64,000 bases of DNA, from contig NC_080673.1 in assembly GCF_030445035.2 (NCBI RefSeq), forward strand, positions 157,662,216 through 157,726,215. The letters run 5' to 3'. A program made the translations under genes and the position numbers. The stretch's first letter is position 1, and each line of letters begins with the position of its first letter. The notes beneath the pieces are model-generated. The model was not told where the DNA came from. It did no database searches and saw only the letters and a program-made list of their open reading frames with translations. This stretch comes from Dasypus novemcinctus. Taxonomy: Eukaryota; Chordata; Mammalia; Cingulata; Dasypodidae. Of the stretch, positions 11,801 through 26,800 are shown piece after piece.

Positions 11801-14800
11801 TCACCCATTTCAGCTAAATGAACCCTCTATTACTTCACTGGTTTAACTAACTAAATTCATCCACTTTGTTTTTCTATGACAGTAATTCGACAGAAGTGAT
11901 TCATGTGTGTTATTTCCAAATCACAGAAAATTCCCCCCCAAGTCATTTCTTGATTTCAGATGCCTCTATTCCAATTGAGAACGTTTGCATTCAAATTTTT
12001 GTATTCATCTAACTGCTAGACTAGAATTTAACAATGATCACCAGCCTGTTGTTCTTGTATGATCTACATCTCCTGGAATAGGATATTAAAATGGCCCCTT
12101 AATCTTCTCTATCCTCCTGCTCCAGATCCAGATGGGCTTCTACTCTCTACTTCCTTACAGGGGCAAGATTTACAGGCATCTCCCTCCAGAGCCTCTAAAG
12201 TTGCTGTTTGTATTCTTGAATTTGATTAATTCCTTCTCTCCTTATCCCCTCCAGTCGCTCAGCTCTTATTTTAGCCCTTTGCATCGTGTGACCAGATCAT
12301 GATTCTTCCTTTGAGTTATGATCAACTGCGCAGTATTTCACAAATGATCTGTGCCTAATTGAGTGCAGAGAATGCTCTTTTAAAAAACAGGAATTAGCGC
12401 ATATAACAAATTCTCTAAAATAACACCGCTCTCACATACCTGCATTCTCTTACTATCTTGAAAGGGAAGCGCTGCAAATGGAGTTACAGCTACCTCCGTA
12501 GAATTTTACAAATCCTGGCAAACACAGGGGAATAGGTCCTACCTCTGGCCGTCTTCTACCTCAGTAAAGAAACATTAAGAAAGCCTTGTTTCTTTCACTA
12601 GAGTCTATGGTTCTTTGAGGGAAAAGACTATTCCAAATTCATTTTTTAAAATCCCCATCACACTTAGAGAAGCAATTTGTACAGAGTAGGTTCACACCAA
12701 ATAATTCTTAACTAAAGCAAATAAAAATGCAGATAAATGAATGTATGGCGCGGGAGCCTGAATGAAGGTCATGTAAAAATACCACAGGTTCCATGAGAAG
12801 AAATGTTTTTAATTACGGTTTTTCCTTTTTTCCCCCCCAGTGACCCTCTCTAAAAATGTGAACTCCTCTCCATTCCTGACTGTTCACAAATCTGCCACAG
12901 AGCACCATGTGTGTGCGGATGGATGGCAGGAGACATTGAGTCAGCTGGCCTGCGAGCAGATGGGTTTAGGGTAAGGTCAGTAGTTTGTAGCACTGATGAA
13001 TTTCTCAGAGGGCTTCGTGGAACTTGGCAATAATAGCTTCCTTATGAAAGCATGGAGTTTGTGCTCTCAAAGAGCACTCCAATGCACCGGAAATGAATCA
13101 GGTGAGAGGACCGCCTCTCATTACAGGCACCTGCTCTGAAGAGTGTGGGCTGAAAACTATTTTGATGAAGGCTCGAAAAGTAAATGAAGTAATTGTAGCT
13201 TAAGTACTTCTGAACTGAAATGCTTTCATTATTTATAAAAGCATTAAGATGGTTTCCTCTAAGGAACCTGGATGGAAAATCTTGCAATTTTCCCCAAGAG
13301 GTTGTCGAAATTCCATTTTAAGCAGCACACATTTTAATAAGTGGGAAACTGAACTTCATGTTGCTGGTATTTCAATTTATCCCACATAATTCAGGAAATG
13401 TAAATCAGGAAAGAGTTCATGTCTTTGCCTCTTAGGAAAATGAAGAGACACTCTCTGCCTTTGATACAGAACACACTGAAATAGACTCTTTAAAATGTAT
13501 ATACTTGCTATTTTGTGGGGTTTTCTTTTTTAGTTCCATCAGAGATGGAAAGCAATAATTTTCAGGGTTTATGTGTATATGTATGTGTGTGTATATATGT
13601 CTATATATAGCTGCTGATGTGTAAATTTTGAAAGAAATGTATAAATGAGGGAAATAAAAAAAGAAACTTTGTTTTGCACTGTGTAAGCTCAAACTAATTG
13701 GTTTTAGGACAGAAGCTCCCATAAACTCAGGGGGAATTGAGATTGTTGTGTCTGGGTTTAAACTTCCTGCTTTCTCTTCTTTAACCAAGAGTTACTAGAT
13801 TATAAAATATTGGGGAAAAGAGAGATGAAGACCAGGTACAATATCTAGAATGCTTGATGCTTTCCACTACTGTGTTAATCCTTCTCTTCTCTTTCTTCAC
13901 GATGAGTTATCCATCAGTTTTCTAATGAGGGTAGAACCTCTACATGCCCCTTTTATTCCCCCTTTGGGGAGGGGGATGAGTTTCAAAGGTAGGGCTAGAG
14001 TAAATTATTATACATTCCTGTGAAAGGAAGAATCCAACATAAATAACTCTGTGGTACCTAACTTACAAGATAAACTCACATGAAATTCAATTTAAAAGTG
14101 ATCTTCAGAAATCTTTGAATGTGGTTCAGGTTAGAGCTGAAAGGTTAGAAAAATAAAAAGGCTGTATTAGGTCACTGAAACGACTTCCTTTTTCATGTAA
14201 TACTGGGTTGAATAGTGTTCACCCAAAATTCATGTCCATCTGGAACCTGAGAATATGACCTTATTTGGAAATAGGTTCTTTGTGAGGTAATCAGTTAAAA
14301 TGAGTTCATACTGGAGGAAGGTGGTCCTTAATCTAGTATGACTGGTGTCCTTATAATAGAGGGAGATTTGGACAGAGTTGTAGATACAGGGGTGGCCATG
14401 TGAAGAAACTGGAGTTATGCTACCCCAAGCCAAGGAATGCCTGAGAAGCTATGAGAAGTAAAGAAGTTTCACCCCCCGCCCCCAGGCCCAGAGGCAAGAT
14501 GAAGCCAAATTCCTTCCGTAGCAATGGGCTGCTTAGGAAGGTACCCCGTTACCACTGTTCCTGGAGACCAGCATCTGTGCCCCCAGTTTGTAATTCTGCC
14601 ACTGATGCTTCAAATAAACTCTAGGTGACCCTACATCTTTGAGTCATATCCACCAGATTCAAAGTCCCTGGTGGAAGGGCTGGTCTGGCTAGTCATTAGC
14701 CTACTCTAGCTGCCAGAGGGACTGGTTGTCCTTTAGCTTCTGGAGTGCAGCGTCCACTACACTGCTTATATTTACACCTTCATATGTATAGTATATAAAA

Positions 14801-17800
14801 AACTTGAAGTCTAAAAAGTAACCACAACCAATTCTATTCAATATCTATTCAGTATCAACTCTCCATTAAAAAAATTTTTTTGAGTAACTATTTATAAGCT
14901 TTGTTTCAGTTTGCTAAAAGCTGCTGAAAGCATTATCCCAGAAATAGGTTGCTTTTATAATGGGGATTTATAGGTTGCAAACTTGCAGTTCTGAGACCAT
15001 GAAGATGTACAAATCAAGGCATCATCAGAGATGCTGTCTCACCGAAGATCAGCTGGAGGTGATCAGGCACATGACAGGGTATAATGGCAGCTCAGCCTAA
15101 ATCAAGGCATCCATAAAGAGCTCTCCCTGTGCTCAGCTGTGGATGATCAGGCATATGGCTCGTCTCTCCCCCTCTCCTCCAGGGCTCTCAGCCTCTTGGG
15201 AGCCTCTTTCTGTGCTTCTGTGCTCTGCTGATTCCAGTCTCTTGCTTCCAGGACTTCTCTCTCAGCCTCTCACGGTTTCTCTGTCTCTGCTGCTTGTTTC
15301 TGTGTGTCTCTGTACTTTCAGTCCTCCATTTATAAAGAACTCTGGCAAGAGGTTGAAGACCCACCCTGGGTTACTCCTCACTAAAGCAGCCCAATCAAAG
15401 GCCTCCCAAACGAACGCGATCCAATCAAAGGATCCCACACCCACAGGAATGGATTAACACCAAGAACATGAAATTTTCTGTTCACTAAAAGCTTCATACT
15501 ATCACAGATAGGTCTGTCATAGGGAATTTTCCTCATGTTCATTTGGAAGTTAAGATAAATTCTGTTTTGTCTATTTCTGTGATGTATGTCCAAATCAAGG
15601 CATCTTCAGGTAATGCTTTCTGCCCAAAGACTGGCACTTGGCAGCATCTGTTAGTCTGTCCCTTCTCTTCTGGGTTTTGTTGCTTCAACTTCTGGCTTCC
15701 CCTCTCTTGGTTTCCATTGATTTCAGCTCCTTACTCTCATGGCTTTTTCTCTCTGCTCCTGTGGCTTTTTCTATGTGGTTTCTGTGAGTTTCTCTCTGTG
15801 TCTTGCTCCATACTCATCCCATTTATAAAGGGCTCTAGTAAGAGGATTAAGATCTAACCTGGGTCATGCCCTACTGAAGTAATCTAATCCAAAGATCCCA
15901 TTTACAGTAAGTTTACACTCACAGGAATGGATTAGCTCTAAGGACATGATTTTATGTCCATAAAAAACTTGAGCTACCTAAAGCCTTATATTAAATTGAG
16001 TATAGGTAAAATGTGGAGGATTAAAAGGTGAATCATATCATGAAAAAGCTCACAGTTTTGTGGGGAAGATGTGAGTAAACAGCAAAGAGCACAAAATTTG
16101 AAAAAAAATTCAAAATTTTTGTAATTTGAGAAATTTTCAGACTTATAGTATAGTGCATGGCATTTCAGTTAAGATTATCTGAGAAAAATATTCAACTCTA
16201 ATCTTATTTTGATAGTATAGTATAAATTCATTCATTCATCCATTCAGCAACATTTGTAGAGAACAGCATTGTAGTGTAGTGCTCAAAGTCAGCATATACT
16301 TGACTACATGTGGTACATTCTAGTTGAAGGAGTGCCTTTTGGAGTTAGTTCATCAAGAATGTAGGTCTATCCCCAAATTATGTGTTTTGCAGAAGTTGAA
16401 AAACTTTTTACCCCAACATGCAGTATCTCTAGATTTCACTCCCCCTGTAACTATAATGTATATATCAAAGGTATAAATCAAACCCCTAAATTCTCATGGC
16501 AATATATAGACCTTGCTACCTGCATGTCTACTATCAAGAACATATGGATTTTTATTTAATCAATAATGCAAACAGAAATTTAGACTACCTTCTAGTACTG
16601 GCCAAATGCTCAGGTGAGATATCTGGTATTTGAGGAAGTTGGTCTAAGGGAATATAACTCTGTGCCTTGACTCCACAATCTCTCTCTATAAAGTTAGGTC
16701 ATCTGGAAATGATGTGTCTGAACTGTATTATTTTGGCAAAAATTTCTTTATGGAGTTTGTTGCAATTTTATTTTATACCCTAATCTTTTAGAGCTAGTCA
16801 ATAGAAGAAACATCCTTTTTAAGAATGTTTCTGTGTCTTGGGGCAAAACCACAGTCAGAGACTACATCTATTATATTACCTAATAGTCTCTGATATAAGG
16901 ATTTACACTGTAATTTCCTCCTAAATTTTATTTCCAGGGAAAAAAGTTTCTAATTTTATATTTCTTTTGTCATGTAATAACTATTTAATCCAGTATGGTT
17001 TCCTTATTGATTGGCTTCGGTGAAGCTCAAATACAGATTTAGTCCTCTGTGTAGTAAATCTAGCTTAGGCTGCTGATCCTATACATGTAAACCATGAAGA
17101 AGAAACTCAAACCTTGCACTCAATTAAAAAATGTGATATGATTCCTATATCATAAAATTCACCATTTAAAATTGTACAGTTTTGTTGTTTTTAGTGTATT
17201 CACAAGGTTGTACAATCATCACCACTATCTAATTCCAGAACCCCATGTTCATTAGCAGTCACTCCCCATTTTCCCTTTCCCTGGCAAACACTAATCTATT
17301 TTCTCTCTCTATGGATTTGCCTATTGTGCACATTTTACTTGAATAGAATCATATGATATATGGTTTATTGTGTCTGGCTTCTTTCACCTACAAATAATGC
17401 TTTCAAGGTACATCATGTTGTAGCATAGATCCGTTTTGCATTCTGTTTATGTCTGAATAATATTCCATTATATGGGATAAATTTTGTTTACCCATTAGTC
17501 AATTGATGGACACTTGGGTTTTTCCACTTTTCCACTTTTTGGCTATTATAAATGATGCTCTGTGAACTTTCATATACAAGTTTTTGCATAAGTATGTTTT
17601 CAACTCTCTTGGGTATATACCCAGGGAACTACTGGGTAATATGGTAACTCTGTTTAATTTTTTGAAGAACTACCAAACAGGTTCTCAAAGTGGCTGTGCC
17701 ATTTTACATTCCCACCAGCAATGTATGAGGGTTTCAATATCTCTGCACCCTCACTAACACTTGTTATTGTTTGTGTTTTTGATCCTAGCCATTCTAGGGG

Positions 17801-20800
17801 GTGTGAAGTGGTATCTCATTGTGGTATTGATTTGCATTTCTCTAATTACTAGTGATGTTGAGTATTATTTCATTTGCTTTTTGGTCATTTGTATATGTTC
17901 ACTGGAGAAAAGTACATTCAGATCTTTTGCTTTAATAAGTCATTTTTCACTATATCCAACTCTGGTTGTCTGGACAGTTATGTGGAGAATAGGATGTAAG
18001 AAGATAACAGTAGGAGAAAGAAGAGTAGTCAGAGACCACTGAAATAACCCAAGTAAGAACTTTTGATGACTTAGATCAGTATGTTAGCAGTGAAGATAGT
18101 GACAAGTGGATTTATTCTGGATATATATATTTTTTATTGTATTTTTTTGAAGATACATAGATCACAAAAAATGTTACATTAAAAAATGTAAGAGGTTCCC
18201 ACAGACCCCGCACCCCACATCCCCCACTCCTCCCACATCAACAACCTCCTTCATCATTGCATCACATTCATTGCATTTGGCGAATACATCTTGGAGCACT
18301 GTTGCACCACTGAGGAAGAAATGAAATACATTGCCTTGCCACTGTACATACAGCACAATACCTATTACAGTGATGAAAGGCACAACGTCAAAAACAAAGT
18401 TTTTCATTTTTTAATATCCAAATTTACTTTTACTTTATTTTAGTGTTTTGAAATCAGTATGAATTCTATTTCTAATCTTTAAACCTATTGTTACTATTTT
18501 ATTTTCCTGTTAATTGAATTCGGCAATAGAATAGACTTCACTTTTGTAGAAGTTTTGGACCACAGAGGGGCTCAGCTATGGCAGGGGAGGAACACGGATG
18601 TGGGATGTTATTGATGGGGGACACATGGTTGGGAGGGAGTTCTCCAGGGCATATATATAGGGTATATAAACGTGTTCAGATATTTGTTGGGTATTTTCAT
18701 GGTAGTTACAGTTACAAATGACAACTGAGGGAATGGTGAGTTCCTAGCCAGGGGCACTCTGTCATATTCCCCAATGGAACAGCAACAATCCTCCAGTTAC
18801 AAGGGCAAAGACCAGTGAAGAAAGATGGTCCAAGGATGAGTCCTTGATACTGATGACTATGCTTATGATCCTGTGTGCCTGAAATTTGAACTAGGCCTAG
18901 AGCTGCAGGGTACCTAAGAGTTACCTCCTGAGAGCCTCCATGTTGCTAAAATATGGCCACTCTCTAATCCAAACTCAGCATGTAAATGCATTACCTTTCC
19001 ACCAGCATGGGGCATGAATCCCGGGGGTGAGCCTCACTGGCTCATCACCACTGACTGATGATGCAATAAGAAAAAGACCTTGATTAAAAGGGGGAAGTGG
19101 TAAAGACAAATGAGTTTATATGGCTAAAGTCTTCAAAAAAGTCAGGAGGTCATCAGAGGGGTCATGCTTATGCACACCTCAGCAGGATCCCAGAGATAGC
19201 CAAAGTAGATACAACCCCAGGTAGTGGTGCTCCTGAAGGTTATTGAGACATACAGGTTCTATGGTCATGGCAGTTGGCTCTGGAGTTCAGTGCCTTGTCA
19301 GTGGGCCCTACTTTGGAGTTTGTTTTCCTGAGTGTGATGGAGTTGGACTCAGATGTGACCTTTCTACACATGCTTCTTCTGACACTTTTACTGAACCTGT
19401 GGTTGGTGCTGGGGTTAGTGTATACCCAGGAGACTTGAATCTCTGGATGGGTGATGTGCCAGCTGGGCCCTGAGCCTCAGCAGAGTTGTAACTCCTACTC
19501 TCTGGTTCATTGGGCTTACTTACCTAGGACAGCTCACAGGAAGATGAAGATGGTTAACCACCACAACAGGGAACTGAGAGTGCCTACATCTCCAAGCAGG
19601 AGAATTGCATCTATCAACCATATGGGATCGAAACCTCCTCTTGATATAGAGGTGGATATAGAGGTAGACATTACCATCCCAGGGTCCACAGAATGGAGGA
19701 ATAAAATATGGATTATTTAATAAAATATGAATTGTGGGTACCAGGAATAGGTCCCCAAAGGCACCAAGTTATTCAATACATATGACCTGATTGATGTGAC
19801 AAAGTATCTTCTCAAACATTAAATCCTTTTAGTATTGTTTTATATTAGAGTTTTATAGCAACTCTCAATATCACTTTGTGATCTTGTTATTCTACTAATT
19901 TTAAATAGATGAAATGGGGCATACAAGACTACAGTTCAAGTGTTTTTCATTTTTGAAAAGTCACTTATAGCAATAAATAGATACTTATTGTCATTTTCTG
20001 AGTTAAAGTCAGCTTATGCAAACCCATGAGTTGTTATTGTCTTTCTTGTGGAAGTTTCACTTCTTTCCATGCAGTCATGTAGCTTGGGCATAGGGAATTA
20101 ATTTCCTATGTATTTCCAAAAGGCTAGTGGTTCAATGACTGTCTTGGTGAAAAGGGAATCATAAAGCATAAAATGTGGCTCTAGTATTTCTTGGAACATG
20201 ATATTCTGGAGGGAGGGAGATGAATAATTTTCGTGAAAAGGTGCTGCTGCTTTCTAAAGGAAGAGGAAACTTTTAAAAAATTCTTTCCTGAGACCATTTG
20301 ATACCAGGCTTTAATAAACTAAAGCAAGGTAAGTTTACCAGTTGTCCTAAGAGCATTTCCATATATTCATTAATAGCAAACTCTACCAAGAATTTACCTT
20401 TGGATATTTATTAGCAGACTGAATCTCAAATAGAGTCAGTTACATTAATGAATAATTTATGAAATTAAGTAGAAGCTTCTCAGTGGTATAGAGAAATTCA
20501 CCGTTATTAAATGGAATGAAACTAGGCAAGATCATGAATTAATCTATTTTTTTCCCTCTCTTACATTCCATATTTTGATGAAAAAATGTTCATTAAAAAA
20601 AATAGTTTCTTACCAGGGTTTATAAAACCAAAGATGATTTTCATAGGTTTTCCAGAATTAAGTGCTGTTAAGGCCTCAGCTTTCAGGCTTCTATTCCTAG
20701 ACCCAATAATACCAATGCTGTGAGCAAGAAGATTCTGGAACAGGAAGAAAAAATCTCATAAAATCCCCAGAAAGCGTCAGATTTCCCAGCCATCACAATG

Positions 20801-23800
20801 GATATGGCGTTGCCGTTGAAATGAATATAAATGGGTCTTGGGTAAATCATGATTTCCAACTTGTGCAATCCATCAGAAATGAAAGAAAAGGGCCTAAGTT
20901 GTTTGAGTTAAAAGTCCTTTTATGGCAGCATCCTCTTTTGAAACTGTACCGGGAAAGAGTCTTTGGGCCAGTATCTTCATGTTGTCTTTGAAACTTTTTA
21001 CAACCTGGCTTTTACCTTCAAGACAAAACTGGCAGTCAGTAACAATTTTACTGAAATGCCAAATCCAGTGGTATTTTCTTATTCTTTATACAATTTGGAC
21101 TTAAAATCCAATTTCTTACCCTGATCTGTAAAACACTACATAATCTGCCACTACTTTCTTTGACCCAATCTCCTAGTACTCTTCCACTTGCCCACTAAAC
21201 TTTAGGCACTTTGATCTTATTACTGATGTTCAAACATGTCAAACTCATTCTTATCTCAGGTTCTTACTCTCTGTTCCATTTACTTGGAATGCTGATCCCT
21301 AGATTGTCATGATTGTCCCCCCATCACTGTTCATGTCTCAGTTCATAAATCAACTTCCTGTAGAGGTCTTATTTGTTTGACAGCCCTAGCTGAATTAGCT
21401 TTCCTCTTCATTCTCACATTTGCTCACTTTGTCTTCTTTGAAGCCCTTATCAGTATGGGAAATTATTTTGTTACATGTTTGAAACTTGCCCTTCTCACTG
21501 ACATGTCAGCTCCTTGAGGGGGAAATTTCATCTGATACAACGCTAACGTGCTGTCTTCATTTTCATCCCACTTTATATCAGTGCTCATCAGGTTCAACCT
21601 TTGTGTCTGACTAATTTAAACTCTGCCAGGGTAGCACTCTTGAGAACCAGCTGCTTTATAACATCATTGGCTTGAACACTCCCTGGTTAACCCATTGCAT
21701 TCATTGAAAAACACAAGTCAAGTCTAATTTCAATCTAATTTTTAAAAAAGATTTATTTATTTATTTATTTCTCTCCCCTTCCCCCCCACCCCGGTTGTCT
21801 GCTCTCCGTGTCTATTTGCTGCGTGTTCTTCTTTGTCCGCTTCTGTTGTTGTTTGTAGCACAGGAATCTGTTTCTTTTTATTGCGTCATCTTGTTGTGTC
21901 AGCTCTCTGTGTGTGTGCGGTGCCATTCTTGGGCAGGCTGCACTTTCTTTTGCGCTGAGCAGCTCTCCTTATGAGGTGCACTCCTTGCGTGTGGGGTTCC
22001 CCTATAAGGGGGGGACACCCCTGTGTAGCAGGGCACTCCTTGTGCGCATCAGCACTGCGCATGGGCCAGCTCCACACGGGACAAGAAGGCCCCGGGTTTG
22101 AACCACGGACCTCCCATGTGGTAGAGGGACGCCCTAAGCACTGGGCCAAGTCTGCCGCCTAATTTCAATCTAATTTTTGACACTTCCTACATATTCCAAA
22201 AACTAACAAACATGTAGAATCTTGGCCCTGAGGCACAATGGTCCTTTAATATAAAATCCAATTAAAGTCACTATAGAAGACATTTATTTTATTGTCTCCC
22301 TTCATTCCTCCCTTCTTTTAGGACCAGGGCTCTTCTTTTTTTCTGTGGGAATTTAAATGGATACTGCTGTCTTTGTATATGAACTTACCTTCATGGTCTC
22401 AGTGATTAGTTGAGGGGTAGATACGTAACCACAGCTGGACCAATCAAAGTAACTCACTCTCTGGCCACAGTAATTAGTGTTGAGATACTTAAAGTTCTTC
22501 AGTATGATTTGTTTTAATTGGCTTTAGGGGAGAAGATTTGATTTGGCAACAAAGATGAAAGAATAAGTGTAGAGCTGTAGGTGGCCACTCGCTGGGCTTG
22601 TGAAAAAGCCACTTTGGAGAGAATAAAACCACCTTCTCCCCAAAAGTAAGTGGAGATGAGAGGTAAAGGGTCCTGAGAGTTCTTGGGTCCCTGGTACCAC
22701 TCATCCTTAAGACCGTCCACATCTCTGTATGATAATAGTTTCAGTTTTTGATACTCAAATATTCTAGTGCTATTTTTAGGTACCCAAGTGTTGATTTTTT
22801 AAAAAACTGTCAACCCAGTATTAAAAGCAAAACAAAACTGAAATTTGAATTATTTATCTTGCAATATACACAAAGTCTATGCTGCCTTAATATTTTGAAT
22901 TGAAGAAAGGTGCATGAATTTTTAGAAAACATTTTGCTCTACTTCTTTAATCCTCAAGAAGAGGAAGTAAAGGAAGATTGATGCAACAAGGCTTCTGTTA
23001 GAAAAATCAATTCTACTTTGGTTCATAGTCTTTCTGAACAAACTGACCCTGGTAATCTTTAGCTTTATATTATATACTGTATTAGTCAGCCAAAGGGGTG
23101 CTGAGGCAAACTGTCAGAAATTGGTTGGTTTTTATACATGGTATTTAGTTGGGGTAGAAACTTACAGTTAACAGGCCATAAAGTGTAAGTTACTTCCCAC
23201 CCCAAAGTCTATTGCCACATGTTGCCAATGTCTGCAAGGGTTCAGGCTTCCTGGGCTCTTTTCTTCTCTCTGGGCTCAACTACTCCGCCCCTCTGTGTGC
23301 TTACTTCCTGGGCTCCAGCTCAAAACTCAAAACTCTCTTCTCTGTGGTGTGATTTCTCTGTGAATCCCTGCTCACCAAGGGGCGGGGACTCAACGTCCTA
23401 CTGACATGGCCCAATCAAAGCCTTAATCATTATTTAATCAAGTGAAAGTGAAGCCTGTGAATCCAATCCAATCTAATATGCCTGGAGGGACAGATCAGTT
23501 CACAAACAGAATCCAATTTCTATTTTTGGAATTCATAAATAAAATCAAATTGCTACATGTACCAAAAAAGATGAAGATAAACAAGAAACACTTCCTTTGA
23601 AACTAAACTCAAGTTGCTGTCAATAAAATGTTGAGTTTCTCTCTCTGTTAAAAAGCAATTTTTCCAAAAGGTCTTCTCAGTGTTGTCAAAAAGAAATAGG
23701 ATTTTTGAAAAATAAAATATCCAGAAGAAAATATTTGGACAATTGTGGACTCTGAAAGAGTTAGACAGCTGTATTCAAAACTAGATGTCACAGTTTTGTC

Positions 23801-26800
23801 ACTTTGTTTTATAAGATTTCACTTTATAAATAATCAAAGGTTCTTTTTCTTTTTTCTTCTTTTTCAAATACTATTTTAATTTCAAATTTTCACGACTGAT
23901 TGTTTTTTCACTTTTAAAATGAAATGTGTGTTTAAAATACTTTTATTTTCTAATTTATATAATAATAATATATGTGTAATCATTGTATTTTATATATTTA
24001 TATTAATACCTTACTTTATGCCTTTATCATTTTTTAATTTGTATATTTGAAAGAGATTATTTAGCTTTTCTGATTTATTATATTTAATTTATAAAATCTG
24101 AACACCTGTAATTTAATATTTTGATTCAACAGTTTCCCCCTTTTGCCTGGGGATAGTTTTGCCACTTGTACACATAGATCCCTGCCTTACTATACTCTAC
24201 TTCTGAGGCAGACAATGGGTTGTATAAGAATAAAATTATATATTTTTGGTTAGAATTGCAATAAAAAGTGATTTTGTTAATAGGAAGTTTACTAGAAAAA
24301 TAAACTAAGGCCTTATGCTCTGCTTTAAGCATTTCTGTTGATGGGAGGTTCACTGTATAAAGCATAAGCGAGCTGTCTACCCAGACAAATGATTTCTTAG
24401 TAGTATTTATTTGGGTTTTGTTTTTAACGTACTAATGCTTTTCTGTGAAAATTCGCAAGTCATCTTTTTTGATAAAATAACTCAACTAGATTTCACTGTT
24501 AACACAGAAGCCAAACATGATAATAATATGACAGTGTTCAAAAGAGATGTTTGAAATCAGATACTAAATGCTTAGTGGAAATGTTCCAAATCTGAAAAGG
24601 ATATTTAGAATTGCAAATAATTTATCTTGCCTATTACACAAGCCATTTGTGCTTCAAAACCAGCTGTCAAGCACTGAGGTTGAATACGCAGACATTTTTC
24701 CCTAGCAATAGAATAGACCTTGTCCTTCCACTGAAATTTTAACATGTCTATTTAGGTCATTCCTGCCTGCCCCGTAGCACTTTCTCTTGCTGTCAAATGT
24801 TAAAAAAAAAAAAAAAAAGCCCTCGTGTGGGGGAATTTTTAATGTAAGAAGCTAGTCATGTTGTTTTAAGGCCCACCCAAATCCAATTTGGCCTCATTTT
24901 AACTAGTAACATCTTCAAGGACTCTATTTCCAAATAAAAGTTGCATTCACAGGACCGGGGGTAAGGTCTTGACCATGTCTTTTTGGAAGATGCAATTCAG
25001 CCCACAGCAAAGAGGTTACTCCACGTGGAGCTTAGTCTGTGTCCTAGAGCAAGGTTTTTAAAGTGTGATCCTAGTCTAGCAGTATCAGCACCATCTGGGA
25101 TCTTGTAAGAAAGGCAAATTCTTTGGACCCCATAATAGACCTACCGAATCAGAAACTTTGGGGTCGGGGTTCCACAATCTATGTTGTAACAGGCCTTCCA
25201 GGTGATTCTGATGAATGCTAAAGTTGGAAATACACTGTTCCAAGAAGTCTATATTTGAAGCGGGCACATGTGTTTGTCAAAGTAGCAGGATAGAATACAT
25301 TTCCTTTAATACTTGCTAAATTCACTTGTAACATCTAAATTTGTAGACATGGTATATGGGCCTTGTACCAGGCTCCACAAACGTTTGTGGTGGGTTTGTT
25401 GCTCTACCTCGGTTTTCGCAGGCTGCTGAATTAGGATGCTGTTTAGATCTTTGCTTAAGTTTCCTTCTTGGTATATGACCCTATGGTTGCTATAGAGGTA
25501 TTTGGAACTAACTTCATTCCCTGGATACAGTGACTTTGATGCTTAATCATTGGGAAATGCTTTTTTTTCTCTCTTGCTCTCTACCCAAAAGCAGTTCTTT
25601 AAATTTGTGTCTTGATATAATATGGAGAAAGATGTTAAGTATTCGAGTCAAAGGAATGCAAATTGTTAAGCAAAATTTAAGCAGCTATTATGTTCCAGAT
25701 GCTTTTTTTATAGTATGATTTATATTAAATACATAGTTTTAAAAATTGAAAAATATAGACACATATTCTTGATGAGTATGAAAGGAAATTCCCGATATCA
25801 ATCAAAAGTTTAAATGTTGATTTGGTGATTTTATTTCTAGGAAGTTATTTTAAAGCCACACTTGCACATGCAGGGGAAAAAAAATGAATGAAATTGGAAA
25901 CAATCTACATGTGCATCAATAGTGGATTGGTTAAGTAAATATATGTGCATTCATATATGGAACACTATGCAACTATCATAAGGATGTGGTGTATTCTGTT
26001 AATGAAGGAGGACTTTGTAGTATATACAGTTTTAGGAATTGTACTCTGACTTCAGACCAGAGGGATTCAAATACTAGTTCTGCCATCTGCTAGCACTGTG
26101 ATCATTGGCAAATTACTTATTTTCTCTTGGCCTAAAGTTTTTCATTCCCCAAATAAAGAATAATAATAGAACTACCTTGCAGTGTTGTTGGGAGGGTTAA
26201 ATAAGTGTTTTAGTGCTTGACATATAGAAAAGAGTTAAAAAATGTTAATTATTATTTTGGAAAGACTTCTAATATATATCATTAAATGAAACATCAACAC
26301 TATCACCCACAACAATTACTGAGAAAGGGTGGATATGTCTGCATGAATTATGGATAAAGTTTGGCAAGGATACTCAAACACCATTTACAATGGTTATTTT
26401 TGATGCATCTGGGTTGGGAAGAAGACATTTTTTCCATTTGTATATTTTTATATTATTTTTACTATCTATAATCATTACTTCTATAATTTAAAAATTAATT
26501 CAATAAAGGAAAAAAGTTAGAAAAAGATTGAAATCATGGAGATGCTGAGATGCTGTAGGATGGCAGACATAGCACCATATGGATTCCCTGATTATTTTTC
26601 ATGGGTCATAGGATGACATTTTTAGGGCTGGAAGATTTATTTTTGGGCATGACATGCATGCTAGTGTTTAAGAATTTCATGGAAAACTAGTTTTTATAAT
26701 GACAGTCCCCTCTTCTGATGATGGGTTCCTCAGATTTTCTGTTTGATGTAGTTCAGATATTCGGGCCAAATGACATTTTTCTTGGAAGCCAATGAATGAA

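Noticed and set aside
15143..15457. Ser/Leu-rich frame of 104 codons in the large intron
   Set aside because: It lies in the low-complexity C/T-rich middle of a 'family B' repeat that also occurs at 15590-15975.
19243..19720. Two plus-strand frames (76 and 89 codons) as part of a novel gene
   Set aside because: They sit inside a long repeat body with no recognised domain, no splice evidence and no conserved neighbours.
22094..22159. tRNA gene suggested by A and B box motifs on the minus strand
   Set aside because: The boxes belong to the head of a DAS SINE. The flanking structure (tail, target-site duplication) and lack of a full cloverleaf argue against a functional tRNA.
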